Of a stretch of DNA of 64,000 nucleotides, positions 27,411 through 41,238 are shown piece after piece (positions within the stretch are counted from its first letter, which is position 1; each line of letters begins with the position of its first letter). The notes beneath the pieces are model-generated. The model saw only the letters and a program-made list of their open reading frames with translations. It was not told where the DNA came from and searched no databases. The DNA lies in contig OX352773.1 in assembly GCA_947095535.1 (NCBI GenBank), positions 28,479,398 to 28,543,397 on the forward strand, given 5' to 3'. Made by a program: the position numbers and the translations under genes. The DNA comes from Poecilobothrus nobilitatus (Eukaryota > Arthropoda > Insecta > Diptera > Dolichopodidae).

Positions 27411-27574
27411 TTTTTGGACAGAAAATTACACAGCTTTTCCTGTTCAGGTGTGACTGTAAATGTCGTAAGGGGGAATAACTCATACGACGTGTGTGGGATT
27501 CGAACCAACACTTCCTCGGTGTTTATAGCGTATTTTATACGCTCTTACCCGCTAGGCTATCGAAGCCTCAAAAA
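27411..27574 (-). mobile_element. tRNA-derived SINE, copy 2 (reverse orientation)
   Basis: On the minus strand the head reads GCTTCGATAGCCTAGCGGG, with an A box TAGCCTAGCGG (27559-27549) and a perfect consensus B box GGTTCGAATCC (27506-27496). The body then contains ATTCCCCCTTACGA and GAAAAGCTGTGTAATTTTCT. An exact 9-bp direct repeat ATTAAAATT lies at 27402-27410 and 27575-27583, consistent with a target-site duplication made by LINE machinery, with the caveat that the site is AT-only. The apparent + strand ORFs over it are only the antisense of the SINE. Confidence 0.88.
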
Positions 27575-28061
27575 ATTAAAATTAAATTTAAACAAGTAAT
27601 GAAAAAAAAACAAGGGTTTTCAAAAACGCATAGGTATATTTCCAAAATTAAACATGGTGAACTTTTGTTAGACTTTTTATTCAGACAGAATAAGATATTT
27701 ATTTTTAAGACAGGAACAATGTAAAAATAAAATTTCAAGCGTGGTTTTAAAAATACATTAGGTAGAAATATGGGTTTTTCTTATTCTTCCGGTCTTACAT
27801 TATACAAATGACAAATATTTGTAAAATATTTGTAAAATATTTTTCCATTACATACATATTTACATATTACGTAATAGGTGTGTAAAAAAAAAAAAAAAAA
27901 ATTGGGATATTTGTTTGTTAAATTTTTTTTTGGTTAGAAAAATTGCCAAAAATTAAATCATACTTTCGTCAATTTTAAGCTATCCTTACATTTTCTGAAA
28001 TATCTCATACTTATTTCTAAAGATCTAACTCCTCTAAAAAATTCTAACTTAAACCGTTTAA

Positions 28062-28101
28062 AAGATAGAAGAGAGAAGAAGAAAGATAGAAAGATAGAAG
28101 A
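28062..28101 (+). repeat. Purine-rich (AGAAGA/AGATAG) simple repeat
   Basis: A run made almost only of A and G, with AGATAGAAG and GAAGAA units. Confidence 0.8.
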
Positions 28102-31100
28102 GGCTGCAAAAATTTGAGTTTCGCATAACGGTAAATTAAAATACCGTATGGAAAATATATGTTTTTATTATATATATATATTTATAAAGTTAATAAAGTA
28201 GCTATCGTTTAGCATTTTGATCCTTATTGGTATAATACTCAAATTGAAGATATAACTTATAGAACTTGTGAATATAACAATTTAAATATAGGGTTTCTTT
28301 TTTGAAAATGTGGTAAAAAGGATCAACATTTTATTATTGCAACTTAAATCTCATATAGGGTTTCAAACATATCTTTAATATTAAATGGCAAAACAGTTTT
28401 TAATACAATTGATCTATTAATATTTTGATGATATTTACAAAATTTTAAAAATTATTTTTACAATCAGTCCTTTATTGTTTCAATCATTATAATTAAACTT
28501 TTCTAGAAATATAACAATTTATAAGATTGTTAAATTTATGTTTTTTTGTTTTTGTTTTTCAATTCTTTTAAGTAAAAACTTTTACTTATTGTTTTTTTTT
28601 TTTTTTGTTTTTAAATAATTTTATGCTGTAACTTTTAAAATTTAATTCTCGTACATATCGCCTTAAGTAAAAACAAAAAAATATAAAAGAAAAAAACAAA
28701 CCCCAAAAGAAGTCCTTAATATCGCAATAACCCAAAAAAAAAAAAAAAATAAAAAAACCTAGCATAATAAAAAACAAAAAATCGTTTTAAAAAATGAAAA
28801 ATTATTCAGGGGAATCATTAAAAAATTTATGAACTTTTTCTTTAAAAGAAAATTTTTACTGATAATTTCGAAAAATAAAAAACAAAGAAAAAAAAAAAAA
28901 TAAAAGTAAAAGAATTTTTTGATAACGAACCGCATATATAATATAACTTTATATAATATATATACTAATACCAATATATAAATTCAAATAAAAATTAAAA
29001 GAATAAAAAAACAACAACAATTACAATTGGAAAAAAAAAAACAAGAAAAATAAACTATACTAAAAAAGTGTTTAATATTTATTTACAGAAAGCAGCTGTT
29101 AGGTCTCGTAATCAAATAGAGATTTCATTTTATTTTTGTTTTACTGATTTTTTTTCCCCAACGGGTAAAAAAAAAATTATTTTCGTTTTTTGTGTTTTTT
29201 TTTTTTGTTTTTGTTTTTACTGAGAATAAAAATCTCACAACAAATTATAATTTTTATTCTTTGTCTATTTCCTTTACCATAAAAAAAAAAAAAAGAATAG
29301 AGAAAAAAAATTGTATTTGCCTATATTTATATATATAGTATATATTTACAATCATAAACACATATCCTTTTATATTATAACTATTTATAAATCATAAAAT
29401 AAACTCATCCCGATTCAAACCTCTTCAACTGATACCAGCGGTTCGTTATATTAATGCAAAAAAAAAAAAACAAAAAAAAAACAGTGAATTAAATTTAGAG
29501 GAAATGAAAGGAATAAAAAATGAACTTTTAACCACCCATCAAATTTTATTTTAGTATACCCACCTCTTAATCTCAGCTCTTTAACTCCTCTTGTTCTTAT
29601 GTATTATCTTATACTATATAATATATAGGTTTTATATTTCAAAATTTCATTTATAGCCTATCTATTATAATAATATACATATTTTGTGCGCATATATATG
29701 TATATCCTTTCATTATTGTCTTATAATGTCTATGCCTATGTAAATATTTAACCGTTAGTTATAAATAAAACAAAATTTTTTATTTGAATTTTTTTGTTTG
29801 TTTGTTTTTTTTTTTTTGAATAATTTTGCAATAAATAAGTACTAAATTTTTTTTTTTATTTTATGTTAAAAATCATTTTATCTACATATTATTATATACA
29901 TATATATATATTATGTACATATATATATATATATATTTCTTACTTGTTGAAAATATTTTTTTTCATTAATTCTAAATTTTGGTTTTTATATTTTTGTTAT
30001 CACAAAAATTTTCATTTCGTAGTCTTTAGGATTTTTTCAGTATTTAATCTTTCGGTACTTAAAGAATATTAGACATTAATATTATGAGTCTTATGAAAAG
30101 AATAAGTCAATCATACATACCTTAGATATATCGTGTATATATTGCCAGATGTGAAGGTAAAATGGAGAAATTGATCGTTGAATGAAGTCTGCATAAAGTA
30201 CGACGTCTTTCAAATTAATAAAGTTGGGCAAGCAATTTATTAGTTCTTATTTGCATAACGGTGACTGTAATTTGCAAACAGCTCATTTGGTCTAAAATAA
30301 AAACGACTGGTAACAAAATATACATAACATTAAATTTAACCATCAATACAAATTTTTCTTTTTCTATAAATAAATTGTTAATGCCCATTCTTTTGTTTTC
30401 AAATTGAACCGATTTTTCGCCACCCTTAAAATTTATCTTATTTTAATTTTTTTAATGAATGATTATGTTGATAATTTTGGCCTACAAATAAAATTTTTTT
30501 TTTTTTTTTTTCAGATTTTGAATAGTAATTTAAAGTTATAATCATGTATGATGTTTTATTTTATTTTTTTTTTTTAATTTATATCTTTGTGTTGATGTTG
30601 TTATGCATGTGTACCAAAATGTAAATTCCATGGTATACATATATGTCTAATTTTGCATTGTCATATTACGGATTCAAGGATTTCAAATATAATGTTGTTA
30701 AGGTATTTTATTGAGGGAGAGAGAAAAATTATTTAGAAAAAAACTGTTTAAAATAGAATTAAAATATGAATGTTTCTGTGTGTCAATGTGTGTGTAAGTG
30801 TGCGCGAAATTATAATTTAAGGAGTAAGTCATCAAACAAACTGTGATTTAATAACTTTTAATATTCTATAAAAAAGATTTTCTATAGAAAAATAAAATTA
30901 GATCTACAGGAAAATTTTCCAAATTAAATAATATTTATATTTTAAATAAATAAATTGATGAACTCTTATATGATGATGAGCGTAAACTGAAAAATAAGGA
31001 TAGAAGAAAAACGGTTCAATTTTTAATTTAACTTGATTTTTATTTTTATCTTAATTGTTTCTTATAGAATCTATAGAATAAAGAAGAATATGAACAATCA

Positions 31101-31490
31101 TATTTCAAGATCACATCAAACCGAGGTTTTCTGATGTATAATTTTTTTTTTTTTTTCGAAATAACGAAGGATCATTTTAAATTTAAATGACATTAAAATA
31201 AAGTAATTTAAGAAGTATTAAATTGTTATTGTATACTTGTTAAATTTTATTAATAGTATAGTTCATCTTTTATGAGTTTATAAATATTAGTATACAATAT
31301 CTTTTTAATTATATTTATTGGGTGTCAGGGCTAACAGTATTTCAATTAAAGTGAATAATTTGTTATTTTAAATTTTTTCTGTGCTAATTGCAATTTTTCT
31401 TCTATGCAAAAGTTAATTTTTAAGCGTTTTTAATGAGCTCGTGTGTGAGATGAATTATATTTTTTCTAAAGAAAAATAATTTTTTTTTTT

Positions 31491-31516
31491 GGCATGGCAT
31501 GGCATACCATGGCATA
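31491..31516. repeat. (GGCAT)3 with palindromic CCATGG centre
   Basis: GGCATGGCATGGCAT is followed by ACCATGGCAT, so the sequence is both tandem and able to fold back. Confidence 0.8.
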
Positions 31517-31834
31517 TTTTTTCCATTGAAAATTTTATTTGTTAATCTTTTGAAAATTTGACTTTTTTCTATAATTTAAAATTTTTCATAAAATAAATTT
31601 CACAAAATATTTTTTTTTTTTAAATGCGGGATTTTTTTTGAATAAATTCAACTGTTTTTGAATATATGTTTGTTAAAGAATAATAATATTCTAATTATTA
31701 TTTTCCATAGAAATTAGGTGGAATTAGGAGTTTTAAATTTACCATTTATAACACAAAAAATATAGAAATTTTTAACTACAAAAATTCAATTAATCAAAAA
31801 TTTTTTTCATTTTTTTCAATGTCAAAAATCAATT

Positions 31835-31948
31835 AGTAATCAACGGCTTAGTGAAATTAATGATTTACGAAACTGAATCTTGGTCACATATGAATAATAA
31901 ATGACTTAGTGGATGCCCTATACTCCTGATAGGAGTGGCAAGGAAAAA
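31835..31948 (+). repeat. Dispersed repeat R1, copy 2 (5'-shortened)
   Basis: The copy starts at AGTAATCAACGGCTTAGTG and carries GAAATTAATGATTTACGAAA, TATGAATAATAAATGACTTA and GTGGATG, then CCTGATAGGAGTGGCAAGGAAAAA. It lacks the first 30 bp of copies 1 and 3, a pattern compatible with 5' truncation on retrotransposition. Confidence 0.75.
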
Positions 31949-33755
31949 CAAAAATAATTGGGTCAAATGTATAAAATTGAGTTGAACTTCAATTTGACTT
32001 TTTCAAACAAAAACTTTAAGTTGAAGAGTAAAAGCGAAATTTACGATCAAGTTTAGTTTTATGCATTCAACTTCGACCCATTGTCCGAAAATTTAATAAA
32101 TCAAAATCTGCAGATTGTATATTGCATGTACCCGATTAAATACCGTTCATTAAGAATTTTTGATAAAACAAAGGAACAAAACGTCTTAAGTATTGAATTA
32201 ATTTAATAACTGTTTTTTTTTTTTCTATTTTAAATGAAATTTTTTCTAATTTGAAAAAAAGAACTCCTTTATTTTCTATTTGAAGTTTTTCTTTTTACTG
32301 TTATTTAGTATGATTCTTTTTTTTTCTCTCTCTTTATCTCTTATTCTGTTTTCTGTGTTATCATCTTATTAATAAAAATATTTATTATTGATTTCAGTTA
32401 AAAATAAAAAAAAATTAAAATAAAAAATGTGTTCCAATTTAGTTAGTCAGTCAGGTAAAAAGGTATCTATCTATCATTATTTATACGATTAAGTACGAGT
32501 GTATCTTATTGAAAGTTATATTATAAAAATTTTCAAATATATGAAAAAAATTTGTAGATAATAATATTATGTTGAACGGTTTTTATTACTTTAAATTTTT
32601 GCTCTCTTTTACTCTTTTATTACTTTGTTTATCATTAAACATTAAAAAAAAGAAAAAAAAAGAAAAAATAAAAAACCAAAATAACAGGAAAAAAATTTGT
32701 ATAAAGAGGCAGACAGTAAATGCGAAAAAGTAAAAAAGGATGATATGAGAAATACAGAGTTGAAACAAAATAAAATGAATGGAAAAACAAGAAAAAAAAA
32801 AAAAAATTATGTAACTCAAAAAGAAAAAAAGTAAAAATTTTCATTATTAGAATCGTTACGTTAAGCATTGCTTTCCAACATACAACACAAAAACAAAAAA
32901 AAAAGAACATTTATTTATGTACAGAATAGTAATAAAGTGATGTTCGACGTGAGTTACAAATCAGTATAGATTTATTGTATTTGTAAATATATACGTATAT
33001 ATTTAAATGTATGTGCAATTTCAAAGATATACATATGGACATTATATATATATATATTTATCTTTTATTTCTTGTTTTTAAGTCTTTTTTTTATTTCATT
33101 TTTTTTTTCATCAATATTTAAGAATAATTTTCCTTTGATTTTTCTTCAGTTTTTCCTTTTTTTTTTTTTTTGTATGTTATTTTCGAACTTTTTGTTTTTA
33201 ATTCTTCTGTACCTTTTTTTATGGCACACTTTTCTTAACGTTTTATTTATTTATTTATTTTTTTTTGTTTTTTAATTTATTTTTAAAACTCAAATCAACT
33301 TCAGTAGTACCATTTACATGCTTGAAGATATTTACTGACTTTTATTTTCTATACGTTTTTGTCTATTTTTTTTTTTTTATACTATTTTCTTCTTTAATTT
33401 TTCAGTTTCTTTTTTTTTTTTTAATAAAAGTATTTTTTGAGTAAATATCTTGAATACAAAATGAAAAACAAGAAAAAAAAAAAAATATAGTAAAATAAAA
33501 ATTAAAATCTTAGCCAGTGTAAAGATGCTGAAAATAAAAAAAAAAACAAAATGAAAATATATATTATAGGTAAATAAGTACTTTTTTAAAATTAAAGCAA
33601 ATATAAGTTATTGTATCTCCTGTAATACCAAAATACACAAAAGTATACGAATATCTAATTGCACATAAATATTATAATATACATATATGTATCTATAGTA
33701 GATTTTTTAATAAAATAAATTTTATTTTAGTTATATGTTGAGAGTTTTTCAAACT

Positions 33756-33806
33756 GATTTGAAAAAAATGATACTGTGATGATTTGAAAAAAAATGATAC
33801 TGTGAT
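33756..33806 (+). repeat. 25/26-bp tandem duplication
   Basis: GATTTGAAAAAAATGATACT plus GTGAT occurs twice; the second copy has one more A. Short ATG/ATGATG repeats follow. Confidence 0.9.
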
Positions 33807-34771
33807 GATGATGGCTGAAATTTTAAATCTATGAATGAAACCAGATCTGTAATATATACAAGAAACGAATAAAGAATAAAAACTGAAAAAAAAAAAAAAA
33901 TTAATCAAAAGAAGAAAAAAACTAAAACTAAAACTGTTATCAAATCTACAAGTAAATGTAAACAGGTCGCGAGCCTCTTAACTCTAATATATACATACAT
34001 TACATATATATATTTTGCAAAAATATTGATCATGTCTTATATTTTTGAAAAGTGCGCAAGCTGTGCAACATTTTTTTCTTTTTGTATAAAATTGTATCTG
34101 ATATGTATATCTATCTATATATGATATAGTTTATTTACATAATGTAGTTATTATGTATATTTACCGAATAATGTATAAAAAAAACCAAAACTTTTGATTA
34201 AAAAGGGTATTCAGTATATTATAGGAATAAATTACACCTTCGTAAATAATTTTAATTTTTACGAATAAAATTTAAATGAAGTAAGGATTATCTTTGTTAA
34301 AATTCGGTAAATAAATTAAAAAAAAAAAAAAAAAAAAACCACTCGTTAAGTTATCAATTTTTGGGTTATGCTGCACACAGTAAATTTTTTTAAAAATTAA
34401 TCAGAGTTTTAATTAATTATCGAGTATCAAGTAATTATTATATTACCAAGAAATATGGATAATTTATATTGTATAATAAATGGTAAATATGCATAATGAC
34501 CCCATTACATAAATTATCCAAAACATATTTGTATATTGTATTGTATTTACATATTGTATTTATATATATAAGGTATATTATATGAAATTTTTTTATATTA
34601 TTATGTTATGATCATTAAAGATCGTTAGGATGTACTTATACTGTTTATGTTATTATACTTTTATAGTTTTAATACCGGTTTTATTTAATGTATTATGTTA
34701 TTTTTTATTTTGCCTTTTTTTTTGTTTTTTTTTTTTGTTTAATTTGTGGACCGTAATTGAAGATACTGACT

Positions 34772-34794
34772 AATATATATATATATATATATAT
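34772..34794. repeat. (AT)n microsatellite
   Basis: About eleven AT units between GACTA and TTTGAG. Confidence 0.9.
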
Positions 34795-37700
34795 TTTGAG
34801 ATCTTGTATATTTTTTATCTGACCGGATAGTGGATTTTATATTATAATATGTATTCGTTTATAGTTTTTAATATTATTATACAGTATAACAAATTCATTC
34901 ATTATTTTTTCAATGCAAACAAATTTTATAAGACATTATAAGTGCGTTTTTTTTTTTTTTTTAGCTTTATGATGATCATATTATATATTGTATATACCAT
35001 ATACTGGTATCTATATATAAATACAATTTCATATTAAAATTATTGCTTGGTGAATGTATCGATTAACTTGCTATTCAGGTGTTCAATTTTAATATATATG
35101 TATATTATACATATATATATATATTTTATACATATTTGTTTTTATAATATATTATATGTATTTTGATTCAAACTGGCCGTTTTCATTTCTTTGGAAAAAA
35201 ACACAAGAAAGACTGTTAATAATGCGTATGCAAGAAGTTGCAAATTTGAAAAGTTGCAAACTGGGCATGTAAAAAAAAAGAAAAACAAAAAAAAATGATT
35301 GCGCTTCAATCAAAAACCAGTTTTAAAATGTTTTTTTTTTTTTTTTTAATTTTAAATGTTAGTTGTCGAATAAAGTGATCATAAAACGAGAACTTGTGAT
35401 TTTATGATGAAGCAGGAATACAGGTATTATTTATATTTTTTTTTTTTTTTATATGCATACGAGTATTTTTAAAGTATATATTCTGTACATAGTATATATA
35501 TATTTATACATACATTTTCTTTTTAACGAAAATTTCTGTATTAAACCCAGTTTTTTTTTTCGCGATTTTTTTTTTTTTTCACCTGAATCAATTTTTATTG
35601 GAACTAAATAATATAAAAAAATACAAAAAAAAAAAAATTTGAAGTGATTTTGATTTCTTTTTGAATTTAATGTTTTTTTTGTTTTTTTGTTTTTTTTTAG
35701 AGCATAGTTCAATAACATTTATGTAGTGTATATGTAAATTTTAAATAAAGAGCAATTAAACGAATGGTAAATCTTTTAGAAGTCATTCAATTAACGGGAG
35801 TAATATTTCGAATAAACGAAAAAAAAAAAAAGTATCTCCTTTCCAATAAAACATTTTTTTTATATGAAAGTATTTAAAAAAAAAAAAAATTCAATTAAAT
35901 TTAATATTTTCATATGCTATATAGTTAATATGATAAAATTCCAAAGTTAAGGGGTTATAAAAAAAAAAAAAAATTAATTAATTTCTATAGATAGATTTTA
36001 ATTAGCATATTATTTAGAATTATTGGGGGTAACATATTTTTTTTCCCATTAAATACGTAGTACCACTTTGAAAATTTATTAAATTATCTTATATGGACGT
36101 ATAGTTATACAAAATATTTATTTGCATATACATACATATATTATATTATATTATTTAATTTAAAATATTAACAAATAATGATATTAGTCATTATATACTT
36201 AATATGTATACTTATCAATGAAAACTATTAAATTAATCTTTAATTAAAGAATACGTGATGTGGTTTATTTTAAATATAATAAAAATGCTATTGAAAATAA
36301 CCACAACAAAGTGTGAAAATTACAAGGATATATTTATTATTTTGCGGAATTTAAGAAATATAAAATTAAATAACCCCAATTGACCTTTTTATGCGTATAT
36401 TTAAAAAAAAAAAAAATTTTTCCAGATTTCTAAAGAAAGTTTCAAAATAATAATTAATTTTGTCTAATAGTTTACTAATGGATTAGATAATTTTACTGTA
36501 ATCTTTACTTGTATTCTATTTATCCTTTTTATCTTTAGATATATTATATATATATAAATCTTATAATAGATTACACCTTCTATATAGAAATAAAATAATA
36601 TTTTTCATTTTAAATACTTTCTTAAAGTAATTAATTTTACTTGGAATTTTTCTTAGGCATAACTTAATTAGTTACCACAAAAAATAATATTTCATTATTT
36701 ATTTTAATTTAAATTTATATATTTTAAAAAATTTTTAAAATATCATTAAAAAAAAAAAAATTTGAAATTTTGTAAATATTAATAAATTTTCTAATAATTT
36801 ATACTTTTACATATTATTTATGTATTTATGGCTTTCCTTTAATATTAATTTGCAATAATGTAAATATTTTTTTGGTGATTTTAAACTTTAAAATATTTCT
36901 TTGTAATGAATTTTTGTATAAATAAATGTTATATACTATAGATATTATAAATAGATACAAATCTGCCTTCCATATAGGCAATTAATTTTGAAAAAAGCAA
37001 ATCATTAGAAGTATGACGGTGTTATTTCACGCGGTCATTTATTATTTTTATCATATTGCATTTCTATATTTATATTTTTATTTTGTATATATATGACATA
37101 AATTCAATTGTCAATATTAATTTTAAATATTATACAATATTATAATATAAATAGGTATACAAGATTTTCTTTTATTTATATATATGTACAATATGAAATA
37201 TTGGGTCATCATTTCCGTTTAAATATAGCAATTGCATCAATAAACCCAAATTAATTTTTCATTCTTATTAAATTTAAAATCATAAATTTATATGTATATA
37301 TATACTACTTATATACATTCATATATGTATCAAATCAGTATATGTATTTTTATATGAACATGATAAAATTATTTGCCAAATGATGTTATTATCTACCATT
37401 ATTCAACATTTTATTATGCACATAATGTACACATATATAAATAAACAAACAAACAAAAATAAAAATAATAAATTATAAGAAAAAATTTTATTGAAAATAA
37501 ATTTATTTCATCTCTATTTCATCTTTAAATTTATTTTAACTTCAGTCATAAGTTACGATTTGGTTTTTTTTTTTTTTTAGAGCAGAAGAGAGAGAAAAAG
37601 AAAACCATAAAGTTACAAAAAATAGAAAAATGTTAGCGTTTATTTGATTTTCGTATTTTTTTTAAACTCAAGAGTTAATAAATAGGTCAATTTGTTTCGT

Positions 37701-39310
37701 ATCTTAAGGTTTTTTTTTTTAAAGTAAAACCCACAATTTTAAAATACAAAAGTAAAGTCATAAACAAATATAATAAATAGACACATCCTGTTTTTTATAT
37801 AGAACAAAAAAAAAAAAGAAAGAAAATTCTAATAAAAATTCTATTTTCTTTTCGATTTTTCACCATCTTCCCTTGGTTTTTTTTCTTTCTTTTAATTCGA
37901 TATACTTTTTGTTATTAAGAGTATATCTTAAACCAACAAATCACAATAAATTTCCATATTATATATACGAATATATAAAAATACATTGTATATGTATATT
38001 TTATTTAGTATAATAAGTTTTCCTACAAGAACAACCAAAAAAAAAAAAAACAACACAAAAAGCAAATAATCAACACCAGCATTTAGAATAACCTGCATCT
38101 CATAAATCCGGTGAAAAATTACCTGAGAAATTTATAACTGTATATAAAAAAAAATTTTCTTTATTTTCTTATTTTTTTTTTTTTTCTATATTAAATTTAT
38201 TTATAGATATATTTTATTTGAATCTATACCTGTGTATAAGGTAAGTTATATGTATATGCTTCCATATATATATTTTTTTTAAAAATGATCATTGTGAAAA
38301 TGTTTACCATTATTCTTATTATCCGTTATTTGTTATCCCTCGTCTTATCCACATCTTCATTTGTCTTCATTGAAAATCTATGGATTTACCTATGACGTTA
38401 GTTTTTTGTTTTCTTCTTTTCTTTATGCCTTACTACTCGTTTATCGTATTTTAAGGAATTTTTCTTTAAATTTTTTTCTATTTCAATTTTTCCATTTTTC
38501 AATTTTCAATTTTCAATATTTTTTCAACTGTAAAGCAACAAAAATAAGAAAATATTTTTTTTATATTAAGAGCACAGCCAGCGCTCCATAATAATTTTAT
38601 TTCCAATTTAAAATAAAAAGGAAAAGAAAAATAAATTTTTTAAAATCTTTTTCAAATTAAATGTTTCCTGCCTTGATAGGCCACAAAAACAGAAAAAAAA
38701 AAAAACACAATAGGTATGTAGAAAAAAAAAAGTAACAGTAGGATTTTACAAAAGTGTAATTACCAAAATTACTGTTTTTCACATGTTTGTTTGTGTGCGT
38801 ATGGCAATTTTGTATTTAAAATTTGAAATAGAAAAGAAACATTTTTTATTTTATATCTAATGGATTTGAGAAAAAAATCGGAATAAATTGAAAATATAGT
38901 GCTGCAAGACTCAAAATACTTGGATTGGAGTTTTAAAATTTGTGATTTAAGAAAGGAAATCATAAATTGTTTGCTGGGCGTGTTATTTTTAATGTTTTTT
39001 TTGTTTTTTTTTTTTGATAGAAAATATAAATTTACAAATGAATGGTAAAAAATGGTAACAGTTGCACAATACCAAAATAAAAAAAAAAAAAATTTTTTGT
39101 TGTAATTTGCGTGCCATTTTATGTTTCATTTAATTTTATCTGATATCATTTTTTTTGTTCTTTTATTTTTTTTTTATTTTGTTATTGTTTGAACTAAAAA
39201 CTGAACTGAAAATAAACTGAAAAGGTGAAGACATTGTGAATAACAGTTTTATTGTATTCGTTGATGGGTTTTGAAAATTAATTTTATTTTTTCATTAATA
39301 ATGAATGAAT

Positions 39311-39333
39311 AAAAAAAAAAAAAAAAAAAAAAA
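39311..39333 (+). repeat. Longest homopolymer: 23 A
   Basis: An uninterrupted run of 23 A, the longest I noticed. Such runs mark places where read-based length errors are likely. Confidence 0.9.
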
Positions 39334-39863
39334 TGAAAAGAGTTTGCCTTAAAGCTTATTGATTAAAGCAGGTGGATTTTAATGTTTAATTTTGTTTGAT
39401 ACTTTGATCGGTTGTTTTTTTTTTGTTATTAATATGATATAATTTAAATTGTTGTAAAAAATCATTAACAGATAAAAGTTCAACAGAGTTTTCAGAGTTT
39501 TTTTTTTTTGTATCGTCATTGGATGATTGTTAATAGTTCGTCGGAATTTAATAATAAATTCAGATTTCTGGCAATTTGTTAATATTTTGAAAGATGTTAT
39601 TTTGATTTTATTTTGCGGTAGTTATAACCTACAGGTGCAAGATATTATAAATTTGGATGTCATTAATTAATTAATGTTAACTGTAATAATATGTCATAAT
39701 TGATTTAATATATAAATATCTACCTACCAAAATTATTTTTAATTTTATTTTTGATTGGTATAAATTATTTTAGGCACGAGTTTTTTTTTTTTTTTTGGAC
39801 ATATAATAAATTTGTCATTATCTATTTTTAATTTTTGAAGTGTGTTAATCTTTAATTTGAATC

Positions 39864-39972
39864 GAACCAATGGTGTAATGGTTAAGACACCGGCATTTCA
39901 AATGAAAAGTCTCAGATTCAAATCCCGGTTGGGTAAATTAATATAATTACCCTTACAGATTAATAAAAAAAA
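39864..39972 (+). mobile_element. tRNA-like sequence / head of a second SINE family
   Basis: The segment has an A box TGGTGTAATGG at 39871-39881 and a B box GATTCAAATCC at 39915-39925, spaced like a tRNA gene and similar to Gln/Glu-type tRNAs. The anticodon stem does not pair (only two of five pairs), and the acceptor stem GAACCAA/TTGGGTA is imperfect, so it is not a working tRNA. It is followed by a short AT-rich body containing TTACCCTTACAG and an A run, which suggests a SINE or a tRNA retropseudogene. Confidence 0.62.
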
Positions 39973-40178
39973 TAATATAGATTTTTCTTATACTTAATAT
40001 TATATAATTAGTATAATATAAGTAATTAAATTAAAAATAAGTACATATGTCTTATAAATTATAATTAATATCATATTGTAATATATATATATATAGGTAC
40101 ATATAATAAAATGATAATAAAATATAATTCTTGTATAAGAAAATAGATGGCGTAGAAATAAATAAAAAAAAATCTGAC

Positions 40179-40319
40179 AGTCTTGTACAATATAGCTACA
40201 CAGTCGAGTAATCAACGGCTTAATGAAATTAATGATTCACGAAACTGAAGCTTAGTCAAATATGAATAATAAATGATTTAGTGGATGACCTATTATAGAA
40301 AGTGCTAAGAAAAAAAAAA
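40179..40319 (+). repeat. Dispersed repeat R1, copy 3
   Basis: It shares CAGTCTTGTACAATATAGCT with copy 1 and TATGAATAATAAATGATTTA with copy 2, then GTGGATGACC and a tail of A residues. It lies about 200 bp downstream of the tRNA-like sequence at 39864. Confidence 0.75.
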
Positions 40320-41238
40320 GTCTTTAATTTAAAGTGTATTAGATTTTGGAATATAATCATTAAGTTAAAGATTATAGAAAGGTATATAAATGCAATAAAT
40401 ATTAATTTTTTCTAAATAATTTAAATTAATTTTTATTTTTATTTTAATACATACTTATGAGCTTCTTCTGTATTTTCTTTTCTATGTATAATCGTATAAA
40501 TAGACATATACTAAAATAAGTATAAAAAGATTTCATAACTTTGGTTTTCTTTTTTAAAATTTTATTAAAATTAAACTAAAACTAAAAGATGTACAGAAAG
40601 AAAAATAAATAAAACATAAAAAGAATATATATTGTATTTTTCATCAATATTAAGAGATTTAAATACATAATATACATATATTGATTTAATAAAATATTAT
40701 TATGCAAAAATTGTCTATTATTCTTTATATATTCTAAGTTTTTTTTTTTGTTTCGTTTGTGTATATCTAATAATATAATAAAAAGATTTTTTTTTTTTTT
40801 GAATAATTTAAATATAAAAGTATAAAATCTTTATTTATTATACTCAATTAATCTTTATTTATTATTTTAAATATATATATATAACAATACATATTAATAT
40901 TATGTATATATTATACATAAAAGGATTTCATAAAAAAAGAAAAAAAAAACAGAAATTTTTAAGTTAAATGCAAATATGATTTATAATCATATTATATCAA
41001 TATTTTTATATATATGTTTAGATATGTATAAAATTATATGTTAAAACATTAATAATAAATTTATAAAATAAATTAATATCAGAGTTCATAAGTTCATTTT
41101 CATGGTTTTCTATTTAAATATATGTATTATATATTTTATAAAACATTTTAAAACAAAAAAAGAAAAAAAAATCAAAAAATTTAATTTTATGGGTATAACT
41201 ATTTACCTATTATTACCTGAATTAGAAATTGCTATTAA

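Larger units (their letters stand above)
26179..31834. other. AT-rich non-coding stretch, no gene
   Basis: Contains the (AT)n tract at 26564, SINE copy 2, the purine repeat at 28062 and the GGCAT palindrome at 31491. Everything else is TATATA/poly-T sequence with spurious Phe- or Ile-rich frames, such as 28586-28974 on the minus strand. Confidence 0.65.
31949..39863. other. AT-rich non-coding stretch, no gene
   Basis: Contains the duplication at 33756, the (AT)n tract at 34772 and the A23 run at 39311. The interval 32630-33420 is made of alternating A-rich and T-rich runs, which gives overlapping false frames on both strands. Confidence 0.65.

Noticed and set aside
27414..27724. Two overlapping + strand frames with Cys and normal composition
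   Set aside because: They are the antisense of SINE copy 2 and its flank, with no domain.
32586..32910. Two overlapping hydrophobic frames that could look like membrane proteins
   Set aside because: The Phe strings come from A-rich runs read on the minus strand; both frames overlap on one strand and have no other features.
38220..38246. GGTAAGT at 38240 as the donor of sns exon 1
   Set aside because: There is no ATG with a signal-peptide-like frame ending in phase 1 upstream; donor-like words are expected by chance in sequence of this length.
39864..39935. A functional tRNA gene
   Set aside because: The anticodon stem does not pair and the acceptor stem is imperfect.
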